Below the pieces are notes generated by a model. That model had not been told where the DNA came from. It saw nothing but the letters and a program-made list of their open reading frames with translations, and made no database searches. Shown here piece after piece: positions 45,540-56,164 of a stretch of 64,000 nucleotides of DNA. The stretch comes from Batkoa obscura (taxonomy: Eukaryota; Entomophthoromycota; Entomophthoromycetes; Entomophthorales; Batkoaceae), in NCBI GenBank assembly GCA_030770535.1, contig JASVEC010000014.1:992001-1056000 (forward strand). The letters run 5' to 3'. The first letter of the stretch is position 1. Each line of letters begins with the position of its first letter. Both the position numbers and the translations under genes were made by a program.

Positions 45540-45950
45540 GCTAAATATTGATATTTATAAAAGTAATAAATAGCTATTTAAATTAAGTTTCAATAAAGAG
45601 TTCCAAATAATATAACACAACAAATACACTAAAACAGATAAGGTCTAATAGCACGTTTTACATAGTAAATCAAACAACTGCTGGCTTTTACAAGGCAAAT
45701 CCCTAAACAGGGCTATATTATAAATATTTTGATATTGAGAAAAAAGAATGACATGATGAGTATACTATTAAAGAAATTTTTAGACTAAACAAAACATTTA
45801 AAATAGCTGAGTCAAACAAGAATGTCTATTCAAGTATTTATTTTATTTCACAAGATGAAATAGACTCAAATCTATTTTATACTTCTAATTACCTTAACTC
45901 CAAATATTTATAAATTGTGATAAGATCGTTTGACATCAAACAAAAGAAAT
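45540..45950 (+). repeat. Near-identical inverted copy of 32230-32640
   Basis: About 410 bp match the reverse complement of 32230-32640 with only about three differences seen by eye, while the adjoining parts of both fossils have diverged strongly. Both copies share the same internal stop (KANP followed by TAA). Confidence 0.85.
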
Positions 45951-46680
45951 TAAAACATTGTGTAGCTTGGAATATAATTATTTCGGAAGATACATTAATT
46001 ATCTGAAACTGCTATTTATTAAAGACAATAAATTATATTCTGCAATTATACAAACGCCTGATTCATTTAATAACAACTTCAGACTACACGAATCGGATTT
46101 AGAATCAAATGAAAAAAGTATAATTTCGAATTAATACGACAATTTAGATTGATCACATTAAAAGCAAAATCAAACATTTACCTTATAACTTATGGCCTTA
46201 GTGTTATAACTGAGGAAAACAAAGTTGGATATGTAAACTTGAACTACAACCATTGACTTTCGCAAAATCAAACCAAACTATTCCATTATTAAATGATGGT
46301 TACTTCACTATTTATAATGATTATTTAATAAATTCACTTGGCTTTGTTTTTGTTAATAATGATAATTATACAGCTGAAGGTGGACATGGGATTTCAACTG
46401 AATCTTCTAATAAAATCAACTATTTAATACTCAGACTTGGGAAGAAGTCGATAAGAGAAATAATAATGGTAATACTTCATCAACAAGAGGAACTATATCG
46501 ATAATAATGATTGTTTTACTTATGCTCTACAAATGTAAATTGAAAAAGGAGAGGTCACCAAGTACGGTTACAGCTCCTACTATAATTGAGCCAATCAATC
46601 CATTATATAAGTATTTTCAAATGATTGATGGCTGTAATACTATATTACAACTAAAAATAATAACAAAAATTAGAACTTAA

Positions 46681-47652
46681 ACATGTTTAATAATGACTAT
46701 AACAACTTAAAATAACATTTAACTAGAAATCTACATAATTGATAAGTACTTGCCATTATTTATGTTTATATAATTTATTAGCATCTATTCGAATTCTTTT
46801 ATTTAGAATGATTTTTAGTAAAATCAAAATAGATACTTTTAAGACATTTTAGTTCTATAAGTATTTAAATAGTTGAAATTATTATCGACTTATTTTTTAA
46901 AATACTATGCTATTTTATTTTAGATCACAATCAAAAATGAATTTACAGTCTTTTTTAATTAAAACACATACTGCCATCATATTTAAATGCCACTTTTTTA
47001 AAATACTATCTAGAAGATCATATTTTTATTTCACTATTATTTGATTTTAGTATACTACAATTTGAGATTTATCAGTTAAACCCTGAAACAAAAAATACAT
47101 TCTCATACACTATTTTATAGAGCAATATAACTTAATTTGAGTGAAAATAGATTTCGAAAAAAAAATGTACACATTCATATAAAATTTAAACTAATAAAAG
47201 CTTTTTAGTTTGAATAATAAGTTAGAAACACTAGTAAAGTTTGAAAAAAATAAAAACTAGCTTAACTATGCTTAATTTAGTTGTCAATAAAATAAAACAA
47301 TGCACTAAAAATGCAACTTTTTTTATTATTTATTATCTATTTTCATATTTTTATTTGATGTTAAAAAACTATTATGTAGCTTAAAATATTAATATAATAT
47401 TTATAATCACATTTTTCTAAACCTTAGTTCGAATCATGTAAAAAGCTATATAAGTAAATTCCTACTACAAATTATGGGATGAATTAATACTTACTGCGAA
47501 AATCGCAGCTTGAAACCAAATGTTGCTTAAAATTTTTTACTTAGCCAATGAACGCTATGAAAAAAATTATTTTTGGACCTAAAAAAATAACAAGGGTTAG
47601 TGCAAGTTGACGCTTTCCCTCTCTTTCCCGGATATATCATCACTAACCTAAG
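46681..47652. other. Intergenic; possible worn MITE end near 47090-47107
   Basis: 970 bp between the fossil and eL19. A right-end-like AAAAAATACATTCTCATA lies at about 47090-47107, but no matching left end was found. The 3' part is presumably the eL19 promoter, including a short relatively GC-rich tract near 47610-47640. Confidence 0.45.
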
Positions 47653-48494
47653 ATGTAAGTGGTCAATAAAACAAAAAATATAGCAGGTTAAACAAGAAGG
47701 TTGTGGTTATCATTTTAAACGCATCAAATTTGTTTAGTCAACTATCAATATTTTTTACTTTAAAAAGTTCCATAGCTTATATTCAACTATTAGGGTCAAT
47801 CTTCGTAGTCAAAAACGTATTGCTTCCCTTGTCCTCAACTGTGGTAAGAGAAAGGTATGGCTCGACCCCAATGAGACAACTGAAATCTCTAATGCCAATT
47901 CTCGTCAAAGCATCCGTAAATTAGTAAAGTCTGGTTTAATCATCCGCAAACCAGCTGTTATCCACTCTCGTTTCCGCGTTCAAGTTAAGGCTGAAGCCAA
48001 ACGTAAGGGTCGTCACAGTGGTACCGGTAAACGTCGTGGTACTGCTGAAGCCCGTATGCCAACTACTGTCCTCTGGATGCGCAGACAACGTGTTCTCCGT
48101 CGTCTTTTACGTAAATACCGTGAAGCCGCTAAAATCGACAAACACCTGTATATTTGATATTTATTCTAATTTGTATTTTTTCTAAACGATTTATAGTTAC
48201 CATGCTCTTTACATGAAGGCTAAGGGTAATGTTTTCAAGAACAAACGTGTACTTATGGAATACATTCACAAGGCTAAGGCTGAAAAGGCTCGTGCTAAAT
48301 TATTAGCGTAAGTTTTATTTAGGGATTAAGAGAAAGTTTATATTAATTTTATTAGTGACCAAGCCGAAGCTCACCGTGTCAAGACTCGTGCTGCTCGTGA
48401 ACGTCGTGCTGACAGACTTGCCGCTAAAAAAGATGCTCTTCTCGGACTCACCGAAGAAGATAAGGCCGAAGCTCCAAAAAAATCTAAGAAATAA
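47653..48494 (+). CDS. RPL19: 60S ribosomal protein eL19
   Basis: Four exons. The protein starts [20 protein letters not shown] and continues [20 protein letters not shown], the eL19 signature; it ends EAPKKSKK. The first exon contributes only the A and T of the start codon: AT (47653-47654), intron GTAAGT...TATTAG (47655-47793), then G from exon 2 (47794). Yeast RPL19 also has an intron directly at its start codon. Other introns: 48148-48196 and 48308-48355. Codon choice is much more GC-rich (CGT, CGC, GCC, GTC) than neighbours, typical of a highly expressed gene. Role: large cytosolic subunit, rRNA binding with a long C-terminal helix. Confidence 0.95.
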
Positions 48495-49228
48495 AGTGTT
48501 ATAGAGACACTTGCTCTTGAGTAAAATAATTTAATCTGTAATTCTTACATAAAAAAGGGATTTAAATTATAAAGCTTTAATTATAAATGTTGATTTTCAA
48601 AATGGAGGGACTTTGTATATTTTTTATTTTGGCTTTGGTTTTGGATATTGTATATTGCATTTTTTAATATGTAATTCAAGCATATATTTTATAGATTGCT
48701 TTGGGTGTTATGGTAAGGTTTAAAAATTAGCATTTTATTATTTCAAATATTTATTAATAGTCAACTTTTGGATATAATAAGGGACTATACGCTCAATACT
48801 ACAATCACTATATAAACAATAGTATACTTTTTTACTTTTTGGGTCTGGAAATTATATAATCAAATGTATTTACAAACTATTACTTATTTTTATTATGTCT
48901 AGTGTTCATAAATATTTTTTATATTTGAAATAAAGATGAAGTCAATTTATATTGCTTCTTCACTTAACTAGAACAAATCCTTATGATAAATTACAATTGA
49001 ATGATGCTATATACTTTCAAAGTTAATTTTAAGTATATATCCTATTCAAGTTTATTTATAACTATTTCATTAAAACAATACACTTGCTAAATAACTGCAT
49101 TTTTTTGCATAAACATTTACTCCAGAAAATGAATTCTTAAAATTGTAGAAAGCGTTAGACTAGTTATGCAAAAAGCCATCATTTAATTAAAACATTTTTA
49201 CTTTATTATAATCAAAAAATTTAAGACA
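48495..49228. other. Intergenic, nothing recognised
   Basis: 734 bp between eL19 and TAF10, same strand; presumably 3' end and promoter. No other signal seen. Confidence 0.5.
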
Positions 49229-50184
49229 ATGTCAGGGAATCAAGAGCAAATTAACACTAACATAAACCAAGAAGAATCTAAATTACTATTAAATCAGGAA
49301 TTGAAAGAAACAAATGAATCTGTAGAAGGAAGTGAAACTCAAACAACTCAAGGTAATGAAAACAATTCAAATTCTGAAGAAAAGGATAATGAAAAAAATG
49401 AAGTCAAAATCAAAGCTGAAATTTTGGATGAAAGCATTGAATCTGAATCAAGCCTTCCGATAACTATTGATATTAAAAATGAAAACTCTTCCCATGAAAT
49501 TGGCGCTGATAGTAACGTAGGAGATGAAACTAAAACTCAAGTAAGCGCTGACCAATCAAATTCAAGGAGAAATTCAGAAGTTTCTTTGAATCAGGCTCAA
49601 GTTCAACTTCAAACTTCAGAGAAAGCACCAGCTGAGTCTATAAATAGTTCTACTACGTGGAACAGTGTCCAGTATCCTTCTAACTCAAAAAATGAAAACC
49701 TAGCTCCCGGAAGCAAAAGAGATCGAACAGTTGCTGAGTTCACATTTATGATGGACCATTACACACCAGTGGTAATTTTGTTTTTTTTAAAAGTTGTTCA
49801 AACATAATAATAGATTTAGATACCAGATGCAGCAATCAATTATTATTTGACTAGGTCAGGGTTTGATTGCCAAGACAAAAGAGTGTAATTATAGATTAAC
49901 AATTGTTTTTTAAACCTTTATTAATGTTTATTTCAGGAAAAGGTTACTGGGATTAGCAGCACAAAAATTTTTAAGCGACATTTGTAATGATGCTTTTCAA
50001 TATAGTAAAATCAGGACTCAAACTGGATCTAATAAAAAATCCAAAGTAATACAATGTTATTTACTATATAAATTTACTAATGAAATGTTCTTAGAGCAAA
50101 AAAACATGCCTCAATTCTGATGATTTATCTGCTGCATTATCCGAATACGGTATTAATGTCAAAAAACCGGACTACTATATTTAA
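49229..50184 (+). CDS. TAF10: TFIID/SAGA subunit TAF10
   Basis: Four exons. A long disordered acidic Gln/Ser/Asn-rich N-terminus (about 165 residues) precedes the TAF10 histone fold: AEFTFMMDHYTPV, then IPDAAINYYLTRSGFDCQDK, then LLGLAAQKFLSDICNDAFQY, then the C-terminal LNSDDLSAALSEYGINVKKP and DYYI. Human TAF10 ends SEYGINVKKPHYF, so the match is nearly exact at the end. Introns fall between TPV and IPD, after DKR, and in the Lys-rich loop before KKTCLNS. Known role: histone-fold partner of TAF3/TAF8 in TFIID and of SPT7 in SAGA. Stop at 50182-50184. Confidence 0.95.
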
Positions 50185-50598
50185 GCACTTTTTGATTTTT
50201 TAAACTAAATATAAGTTCTCTCTATGTTAACTGTTTATTATTTTTATATATATTGCTTTTATGAGCTTTCTTTAAAGTAGATTGTTTATATTCTAAAACA
50301 CCATACATAGGGTATAAAGATTTGTATTGTTAGCAATAGTTTTTCAAGATTTCATAGGAATAATAAAGGTAACTGAAGAAGTAAAAGTTAATGACAAGGT
50401 ATTTTTGATATATTAAATATTATAATGTACTATAATAAAGTCAACCTTATTGTATTAATTTGAATCTTACTTTTAATTCTAAAATTAAAAATTCTAATAA
50501 TTTTTAACTTGGATTGATCAAACAAAACAAATGCAATAATAATTCTAATTTTTTTAAAAAATAATTTGATCCCATAAAAGTTACACTTTGTTTAAAAA
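50185..50598. other. Intergenic, nothing recognised
   Basis: 414 bp AT-rich spacer between TAF10 and the mS26-like gene. Confidence 0.5.
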
Positions 50599-51589
50599 AT
50601 GGTAGCAAAATTAGAATTAATCAAGCAATTAAGTTTGAAAAACAGGGTTATAGCTCAAGTTTTACAAAGAAGTTATAAAACTAATGCTAGAAACAAAGAA
50701 ACACCTTTCATACCTGGTGTCCAAGGTTATTCTCCCGATTTTTCCCCACCTCCACCACCAAAAAGAAAAGAAAAAAAGGTAACCAAAATCAAGAAAATTG
50801 TACCAAAGATTGAAGTCTCAGGTAAAAAAGTACAAAACAAAGAACCTGTTACTGAAATAGCAAATTATAAGCAAACACTCACCGTTTTAAGAAAACAATA
50901 TTTTGAGGAGACTAAAACTGTCGAAGAACAAAGAGTACAAGAAGCATTGAAGCAACTAAAATTAAAAGAAGAGGCTGAACAAAAGGAAAAAGATAGATTA
51001 GAAAAGTTAGCTAATGAAACTACCAAAAAAAGAGAACAAGACTACTTATCTAGTTTAAATGTTTTCGATAAAGAAGAACTTAAGGCAGCTAGTGGAACAA
51101 CAATGAGTTATAATCCATTCACTGATCCAGAAGCCAAGTCCAAACGTATAGAAAATAAAAAACAAAATTTAGAAACTCAACAGGAAGAGCTCAAGAGAAA
51201 GCGTAAAGAAGCTTTGCTTCAAAAGTTTTACCAAGCTAAGAGCTTCGTCACACCAAACAATATCGATGACTATTTAAGAGAAACTATCGATAAACAAGGC
51301 TCAAGCTTCAGCTCTGGACTCAGTTTCTTATTATCAAGCTCAAAGGGTAGCGACCCTAGCCTTTCTTTTGATGCAGTTAATAGAAATAGATTTAATATTT
51401 TACAAGATACACTCAATAATACTATCAATGGCCAACCTAATGTTGATTATATTCAAGAAAATAAAAATAACCCAAGCAACAAAACTTGGTAAGTATTTCA
51501 ATTTATATTAGTTTTTTGCTAACAAACATTGTATTAGGACTTTAGAGAATGCATCCAAGCTATTACCTGAAGATTCTAAAAAAGAGTGA
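50599..51589 (+). CDS. Probable mitochondrial small-subunit ribosomal protein mS26 (Pet123-like)
   Basis: Two exons: 50599 to the donor TG|GTAAGT near 51490, then TLENASKLLPEDSKKE to 51589; about 314 aa. The N-terminus is basic and presequence-like (MVAKLELIKQLSLKNRVIAQ). Residues about 95-150 form a long charged helix (LRKQYFEETKTVEEQRVQEA, LKLKEEAEQKEKDRLEKLAN) followed by a second helix (KRIENKKQNLETQQEELKRK). The late block FYQAKSFVTPNNIDDYLRET, and NRNRFNILQDTLNNTINGQP, parallel the end of yeast Pet123 (ANEFIVTESQL..., LQTQINNAIMG). The low-complexity helix makes the assignment moderate; a generic coiled-coil protein is the alternative. Confidence 0.6.
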
Positions 51590-51754
51590 TATAATTATAA
51601 TAAAATAGAAAATCACTGATTTCATTTTTTGCTAATATTAAGTGTATTAATTTCTCCCTTCTTTATTAATTTATAAATTACAAATTATATATCGATATAT
51701 TTAAACTACAAAAGCATAATAAGTTTATTTTTTTAATGTATAGCAACATTTCTA

Positions 51755-52872
51755 TTAATTTAAAAGAGAATCTAGATCTGGTACAACCAAAAACTTTTCC
51801 TTGATAGGGGCTAAAGAGTAAGCTTCCTTATTGTTAGAGTCGAGAGCAACTATCTCTTGATGAAATGAAGTTTTTGATGCTTTAGATACCTAAAAAACAT
51901 TAAAATGAGTATTAAATAATAAACAAAAATAAAATATTACATTAAATAATATATCACCGTATTTCATCATAACCTTACCACTTTTATAAAATATCAACTT
52001 TCCAACTTTACCATCTATCTTATTTAATTGATCTATATATTGGTCACCATCTGGCTTACCCACTTCTTGGATTCCAGTATCAATTTTAAATTTTGGTAAT
52101 ACGGAAGGTAATTGAAAACACAACAATTCCTTTTTTGGGTTTAAATGGTCAATAGTATCTGAAAGGTTGCAAATGTTTTCTGATTTAATATTTAATTTCC
52201 TTAAATCACCTTCTATTTCTTCTTCTGATTTGATTTCTTCTTCTTCTACCTTCACTTCCCCTTCATAATGTACAAGCAATTCTGCATCTTCATATATTTC
52301 TTTGTTTTCTTCTTCTTCATTACTGATAGCAAATCCAACAGCGGAAGTTCCGAAACTGGTTGTATTTACACCACTTGATGCCTTTTTATTTCCAAATCCA
52401 GAGCCTAAACCCTTTAATAAATATTCATTTTAATATATTTAGTTTACTTAATCCAGTTGGACCCATAGCAAACGGTCCTGAAGCCGTCATTACTACTTCG
52501 CCTCTACCTCTGGTACTACCTCTACCTCTACCATCGTCTCTACCCTTTCCATCACCTCTACCTCGTCCTCTAGCTCTACCTAATAGAAATAAAATACTAT
52601 ACATAAAAAAAGCTAGTTATCTACCTCTTTCTTTTTCGAAAGTCTATGAAATCGATGTAAGTTATAAACAATGTACATAAATTGATATTTACCTTAGACT
52701 CGCTTGATTCTTGCTTTACTTCGATAGCTTGCTTAACAGGTTTATTCTTTTTAATTGGGGCCTTGGGAGCAAAACTTAATTTTTTAACACCACCCTTCGT
52801 ATAGCCTGGTTTTGGTTCTAAGTTCAATGATTCAGCTTCTTTTTTTATTGGGGGGTTATCTTTATTTTCCAT
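51755..52872 (-). CDS. RPC53: RNA polymerase III subunit RPC4 (Rpc53)
   Basis: Five or so exons from MENKDNPPIKKEAESLNLEP at 52872. The second and third exons give a Gly/Arg-rich stretch (GRARGRGRGDGKGR) and the family block TASGPFAMGPTGL. The C-terminal domain reads LLCFQLPSVLPKF, then GKVGKLIFYKSGKVMMKYGD, then FHQEIVALDSNNKEAYSLAP and IKEKFLVVPDLDSLLN (stop 51755), the RPC4 dimerisation domain that pairs with Rpc37. Known role: Pol III termination and reinitiation. Upstream start is only 147 bp from the divergent gene at 53020. Confidence 0.9.
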
Positions 52873-53019
52873 TTTTCTTAAGTTAACAGAAAATTAAATT
52901 AAATTTTTCAAAATTTATTTAAATTACGCATAAAATTTTATCCCTTTAATTTTGAGTATAGAAATGGATTTAGACGCTTTAGCCTTTTTATTCTCTATTT
53001 TTCAACTCATCATAGAAGA

Positions 53020-54498
53020 ATGAACATCCGAAAGTTAGCGAAATGGTTTGGATTAAGATGGTCAAATAAACTAGAAAATATGATTCCAAAGTTTGAAAGA
53101 GATTTGTTAATAATAGTGAATCGAACGATAAACAATTCAGAAGTAACTTTTGATGAAAAGGTACAAACTTTAGAGCAGATGCAAAAACAGTTTCAAAATA
53201 GTAAGTACTACGAAGGGTTATTAAGGGTGTATGGTAATTTTCAATTATTTGACAAAATGGAGGCTTGTATTAAAGAAATTGATAATAAAAAATTACCTTT
53301 TAACCAGCAAATGAAAAGTATTATAACTGAGTATGCTTTAATAAAACCTGTAGACCCTAAAAATCAAATAATGGCACAAAGCCTTATTAAAACTTATTCC
53401 AATATAACTAATGAATCAATTTGTTTTGCAAATGAAGATGGCACTAAAAATGTTAGCTTAGAAGCTTATTTAGATAATTACAAGCCCCAAGGGATCCTAG
53501 ACTTTGAAGAATTGAGCGGGATATTGAGCGTGGATGAAAAACCAGAGTTAATTATAGAGTTGATACAACATATGAACAAAAAGGATTTGAAAGTAAATAA
53601 GACTATTTATGATAGGGGAATTAGATCGTGTACAGAAGTAAAAAACCATAAAATGGGGATTCAGTTTATTAAACAGGCTTTAGGAAAAATAAAAACTATT
53701 GACCAGGAATTGATAGCTAAATTTATGAAAACTATGCCAAGGAGTGATATTGTTTCCCTTGTTTTAACATTAAAAGAACATCGAGAGTTTGAGCCTGGGT
53801 TGGCACTAAGAGGAGTGTTAACAAAGTATGATGAGAACTTAAATAAAACAATAGAAAAAGAAGAAAGTCAAGAAGGTAAAACAATGGCTTATAAAAAAAA
53901 GTTGAAGGATTTAATAAAAGGAGCGACTGAAGAATTTGACGAAATTCATAAGGAAATGATTGAAAATGGGATTATAGGTGATGGCTTTATTTTGAGTTAT
54001 TCTATTCAAAACCGTCTTCAAAATAATATGGTAAAAGAAGCAATAGATTTGTTTTGTAATAATGACTATAAAACAATTAAAGATTGTAATGAAATAATCA
54101 TTTCGATACTAAAAAAGGTTAATCGATATGGTACAGTTGAGCAATTAGCACGGTTGAATGAGTTTTTAAAATCAAATGATTACCCAATTAGCTCAGAGTA
54201 CTACATATTTTATCTACATGCTTTATATTTATTCAAAAAGTTCCAGCTTTTTGCTAAAGTGATTGAAAAGGATGTGATACCTCAAAATAAATTTAAAGTG
54301 GACATACTCTGGTATAGTAGATTTGTTCGTATTATAACCAAACACGATAGAAAAAGAAGCAAATATAATATAAGAGGTCTTATAAAAGAGTTATCAAAGT
54401 TTGCCGAAGTTGATAAAAAACAAAAACAGATTCCTCAATCTAAGAAAGATAAGGCTCGTATTGCTGAAGCCAATAAAGAAAAGACAAACTTTAAGTAA
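53020..54498 (+). CDS. Helical-repeat (PPR-like) protein, probably mitochondrial
   Basis: 492 aa, intronless although its neighbours are split. Basic N-terminus (MNIRKLAKWFGLRWSNKLEN) could be a presequence. The body is alpha-helical with PPR-like pairs, for example LIIELIQHMNKKDLKVNKTI followed by YDRGIRSCTEV, and EFDEIHKEMIENGIIGDGFI followed by LSYSIQNRLQNN. No catalytic domain seen; the C-terminus is Lys-rich (KKQKQIPQSKKDKARIAEAN). Fungal PPR proteins act in mitochondrial RNA processing and translation; I cannot name which. The divergent neighbour is RPC53. Confidence 0.6.
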   Translation: MNIRKLAKWFGLRWSNKLENMIPKFERDLLIIVNRTINNSEVTFDEKVQTLEQMQKQFQNSKYYEGLLRVYGNFQLFDKMEACIKEIDNKKLPFNQQMKSIITEYALIKPVDPKNQIMAQSLIKTYSNITNESICFANEDGTKNVSLEAYLDNYKPQGILDFEELSGILSVDEKPELIIELIQHMNKKDLKVNKTIYDRGIRSCTEVKNHKMGIQFIKQALGKIKTIDQELIAKFMKTMPRSDIVSLVLTLKEHREFEPGLALRGVLTKYDENLNKTIEKEESQEGKTMAYKKKLKDLIKGATEEFDEIHKEMIENGIIGDGFILSYSIQNRLQNNMVKEAIDLFCNNDYKTIKDCNEIIISILKKVNRYGTVEQLARLNEFLKSNDYPISSEYYIFYLHALYLFKKFQLFAKVIEKDVIPQNKFKVDILWYSRFVRIITKHDRKRSKYNIRGLIKELSKFAEVDKKQKQIPQSKKDKARIAEANKEKTNFK

Positions 54499-54763
54499 AA
54501 CTAATTATATGGACTATTGCTGTTTTTATTTATATTTTTTTATAGAAGAACTGTTTAAAATTTAACTTTAATAATAAAACTGAAGATTTAAAAAATAATA
54601 AAAATATCATAGTAATTTGTCTAACTTAATAAAATGCTTTTAAAGGTCTGTAATACCATCACTGAAGCATTTGGGAGAATAAATATAATAAAAGTTTGAT
54701 CTTTTTTGCATTAAAAAATTATTACTATTTAAATATTACTTTATATTTATAGAATAACTAAGT
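54499..54763. other. Short spacer upstream of tRNA-Trp
   Basis: AT-rich; no separate feature seen. Confidence 0.4.
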
Positions 54764-54835
54764 GGCTAGCTGGCGCAATGGTAGCGCGTTGGACTCCAGA
54801 TCTAGAGGTTAGAGGTTCGACTCCTCTGCTGGTCA
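54764..54835 (+). tRNA. tRNA-Trp (anticodon CCA)
   Basis: 72 nt, no intron. Acceptor GGCTAGC pairs with GCTGGTC (two G-U pairs), D arm GCGC/GCGC, anticodon stem TTGGA/TCTAG with loop CTCCAGA (anticodon CCA), variable AGGTT, T arm AGAGG/CCTCT with loop TTCGACT, discriminator A. A box TGGCGCAATGG and B box GGTTCGACTCC are intact. The D arm and anticodon loop match plant tRNA-Trp closely. A MITE lies directly at its 3' end. Confidence 0.95.
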
Positions 54836-54925
54836 ATATTTTTGTGTTTAAGGATTTTGCTAATAATTTTTCTGCTCAAATAACGTTTAAAAGGGAAAAG
54901 TGATAAAGCCAAAAAAACATCCCCA
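54836..54925 (+). mobile_element. MITE copy 13, fused to tRNA-Trp
   Basis: ATATTTTTGTGTTTAAGG at the left and AAACATCCCCA at the right (54925), followed by TA. The first ~10 bases of the usual left end are absent. If counted from TGGTCA at 54830, the element would be 96 bp, the normal size, so its left end coincides with the tRNA acceptor end. Confidence 0.9.
54839..54843 (+). terminator. Pol III terminator TTTTT from the MITE
   Basis: The first T5 run downstream of the tRNA is the T-tract that all MITE copies carry just inside their left end. Confidence 0.75.
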
Positions 54926-56164
54926 TATTTTACTTTTTTTCTCAACTAAGTTGGATGTTAAGGCTCCATCACTTACAAGATATCAAACTGAAAAACTAAC
55001 CCCAGACCTAAAATTTATTTGTCCGGCTCCTATTAATCATTCTATTTATTTAGTTAAATTCCATATTTCTGCTATTATTTACAATATCCGCTTACTCAAA
55101 CCTTGGCTATTTTGATAAATTAAACTCAAGTTTTTTTAGCTTTCAATTTTTCATAAAAAATATTATACAGCTGTTAACTCTTCTTTTAGCACCTTACTCT
55201 ATGTTTGCAAAAATAAATTGAAGAATAAAATAGAGACTCCAATATATTTATACTATGTTATAATATTTAATTAAAGTATAATTTAAAAACTTCTATTAAA
55301 AATTAATATCTTATTATATTTATTAATCAACAATGGTTAATTAAACGACTATATTATTTTATTAGAACAAGATAGCTCAATGATTAACATTAAAAATAAC
55401 TTTTTATTTAATAATTAAATGTAATATTTTGTACTTATCTCTTAAGTTTTAACTCAACTTTATTTTTTTAACTAAGGATTTTAATTCATTGAATAAATCT
55501 ATTAAATTTAATATATTGTTTAAATAGCATTTAAATCTATTATGTATTTTTAAATGTATAGATAACCTATGTAATAATAAATAAAGTAGTAGCATTTATT
55601 TACTAGTTTTATTTATTAAATAAATAAATTCAATAAAATAGTAACATAAAAATCAAAGAATTAATTTGTTACTGCCATATTTAGATTAAAGGATTTTGAG
55701 CAATTAATAATTAAAAAAGAGGGAATTAAACTAATATGATTATAATGCCACTTTAAATTAAACATTTGTATAAATAAATGTTTTCATTAAACTATGATTA
55801 TTTTTATTAACTGAAATTTACATTTCAGTTAGTAAATGTGTACAACTAATAAATTAAATACTTTGATTTACCGGATTAATTTATATTAAATTGATTATTG
55901 AAATTTCTGTAATAAAATTAAAAAAGTGCACCAAATATTAGTTACGATGGGTGTGAAAAAGTTAATGGGAAAAAACCAGCCACTTAAAAGGCTACAATCT
56001 TTAATTAGGAACACCTTGAAATGTTATTAGTAACAATACTTAAATTCAATATATCGAGGTTTTAACTTATTCTCTATTAATTAATATAATCTATTACTAT
56101 AGCCATTTTATAAAATACTTCTATTTTACTTTATTTTTGCTATTTAATTACTTTAACCTCAAAA
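54926..56164. other. Intergenic, nothing recognised
   Basis: 1.24 kb of extremely AT-rich DNA between the tRNA/MITE and SPA2. No open frame of weight, no repeat match found. Confidence 0.5.

Larger units (their letters stand above)
45200..46680 (+). pseudogene. Decayed signal-peptide/single-pass membrane protein with two MITEs inside
   Basis: ATG 45200 starts a signal peptide (MLLLLLLLHLFINGFYSQ), then TDNSICMMRDDDLCYLGRYV; MITE copies 11 and 12 interrupt at 45339-45536. The frame resumes with MLNIDIYKSNK, then NSTFYIVNQTTAGFYKANP and FRLNKTFKIAESNKNVYSS, then LHESDLESNEKS, LNDGYFTIYNDYLINSLGF and VNNDNYTAEGGHG. It finishes with a Ser/Asn linker (KRNNNGNTSSTR), a membrane helix ISIIMIVLLMLY, KCKLKKERSPS and IIEPINPLYKY, stop 46680. 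Internal stops and frame changes make it non-functional. It is the most complete of the four family copies and gives the domain order for the others. Confidence 0.72.

Noticed and set aside
45149-45551. Two overlapping small plus-strand frames
   Set aside because: Mostly MITE copies 10-12; only the signal-peptide part from 45200 belongs to the fossil gene.
47090-47107. Fourteenth MITE
   Set aside because: Only a right-end-like stretch is visible; no left end or core could be aligned.
54764-54925. tRNA plus MITE as a tRNA-derived SINE
   Set aside because: The tRNA folds perfectly with intact boxes, and the attached part matches a DNA MITE found elsewhere without tRNA; no poly-A tail.
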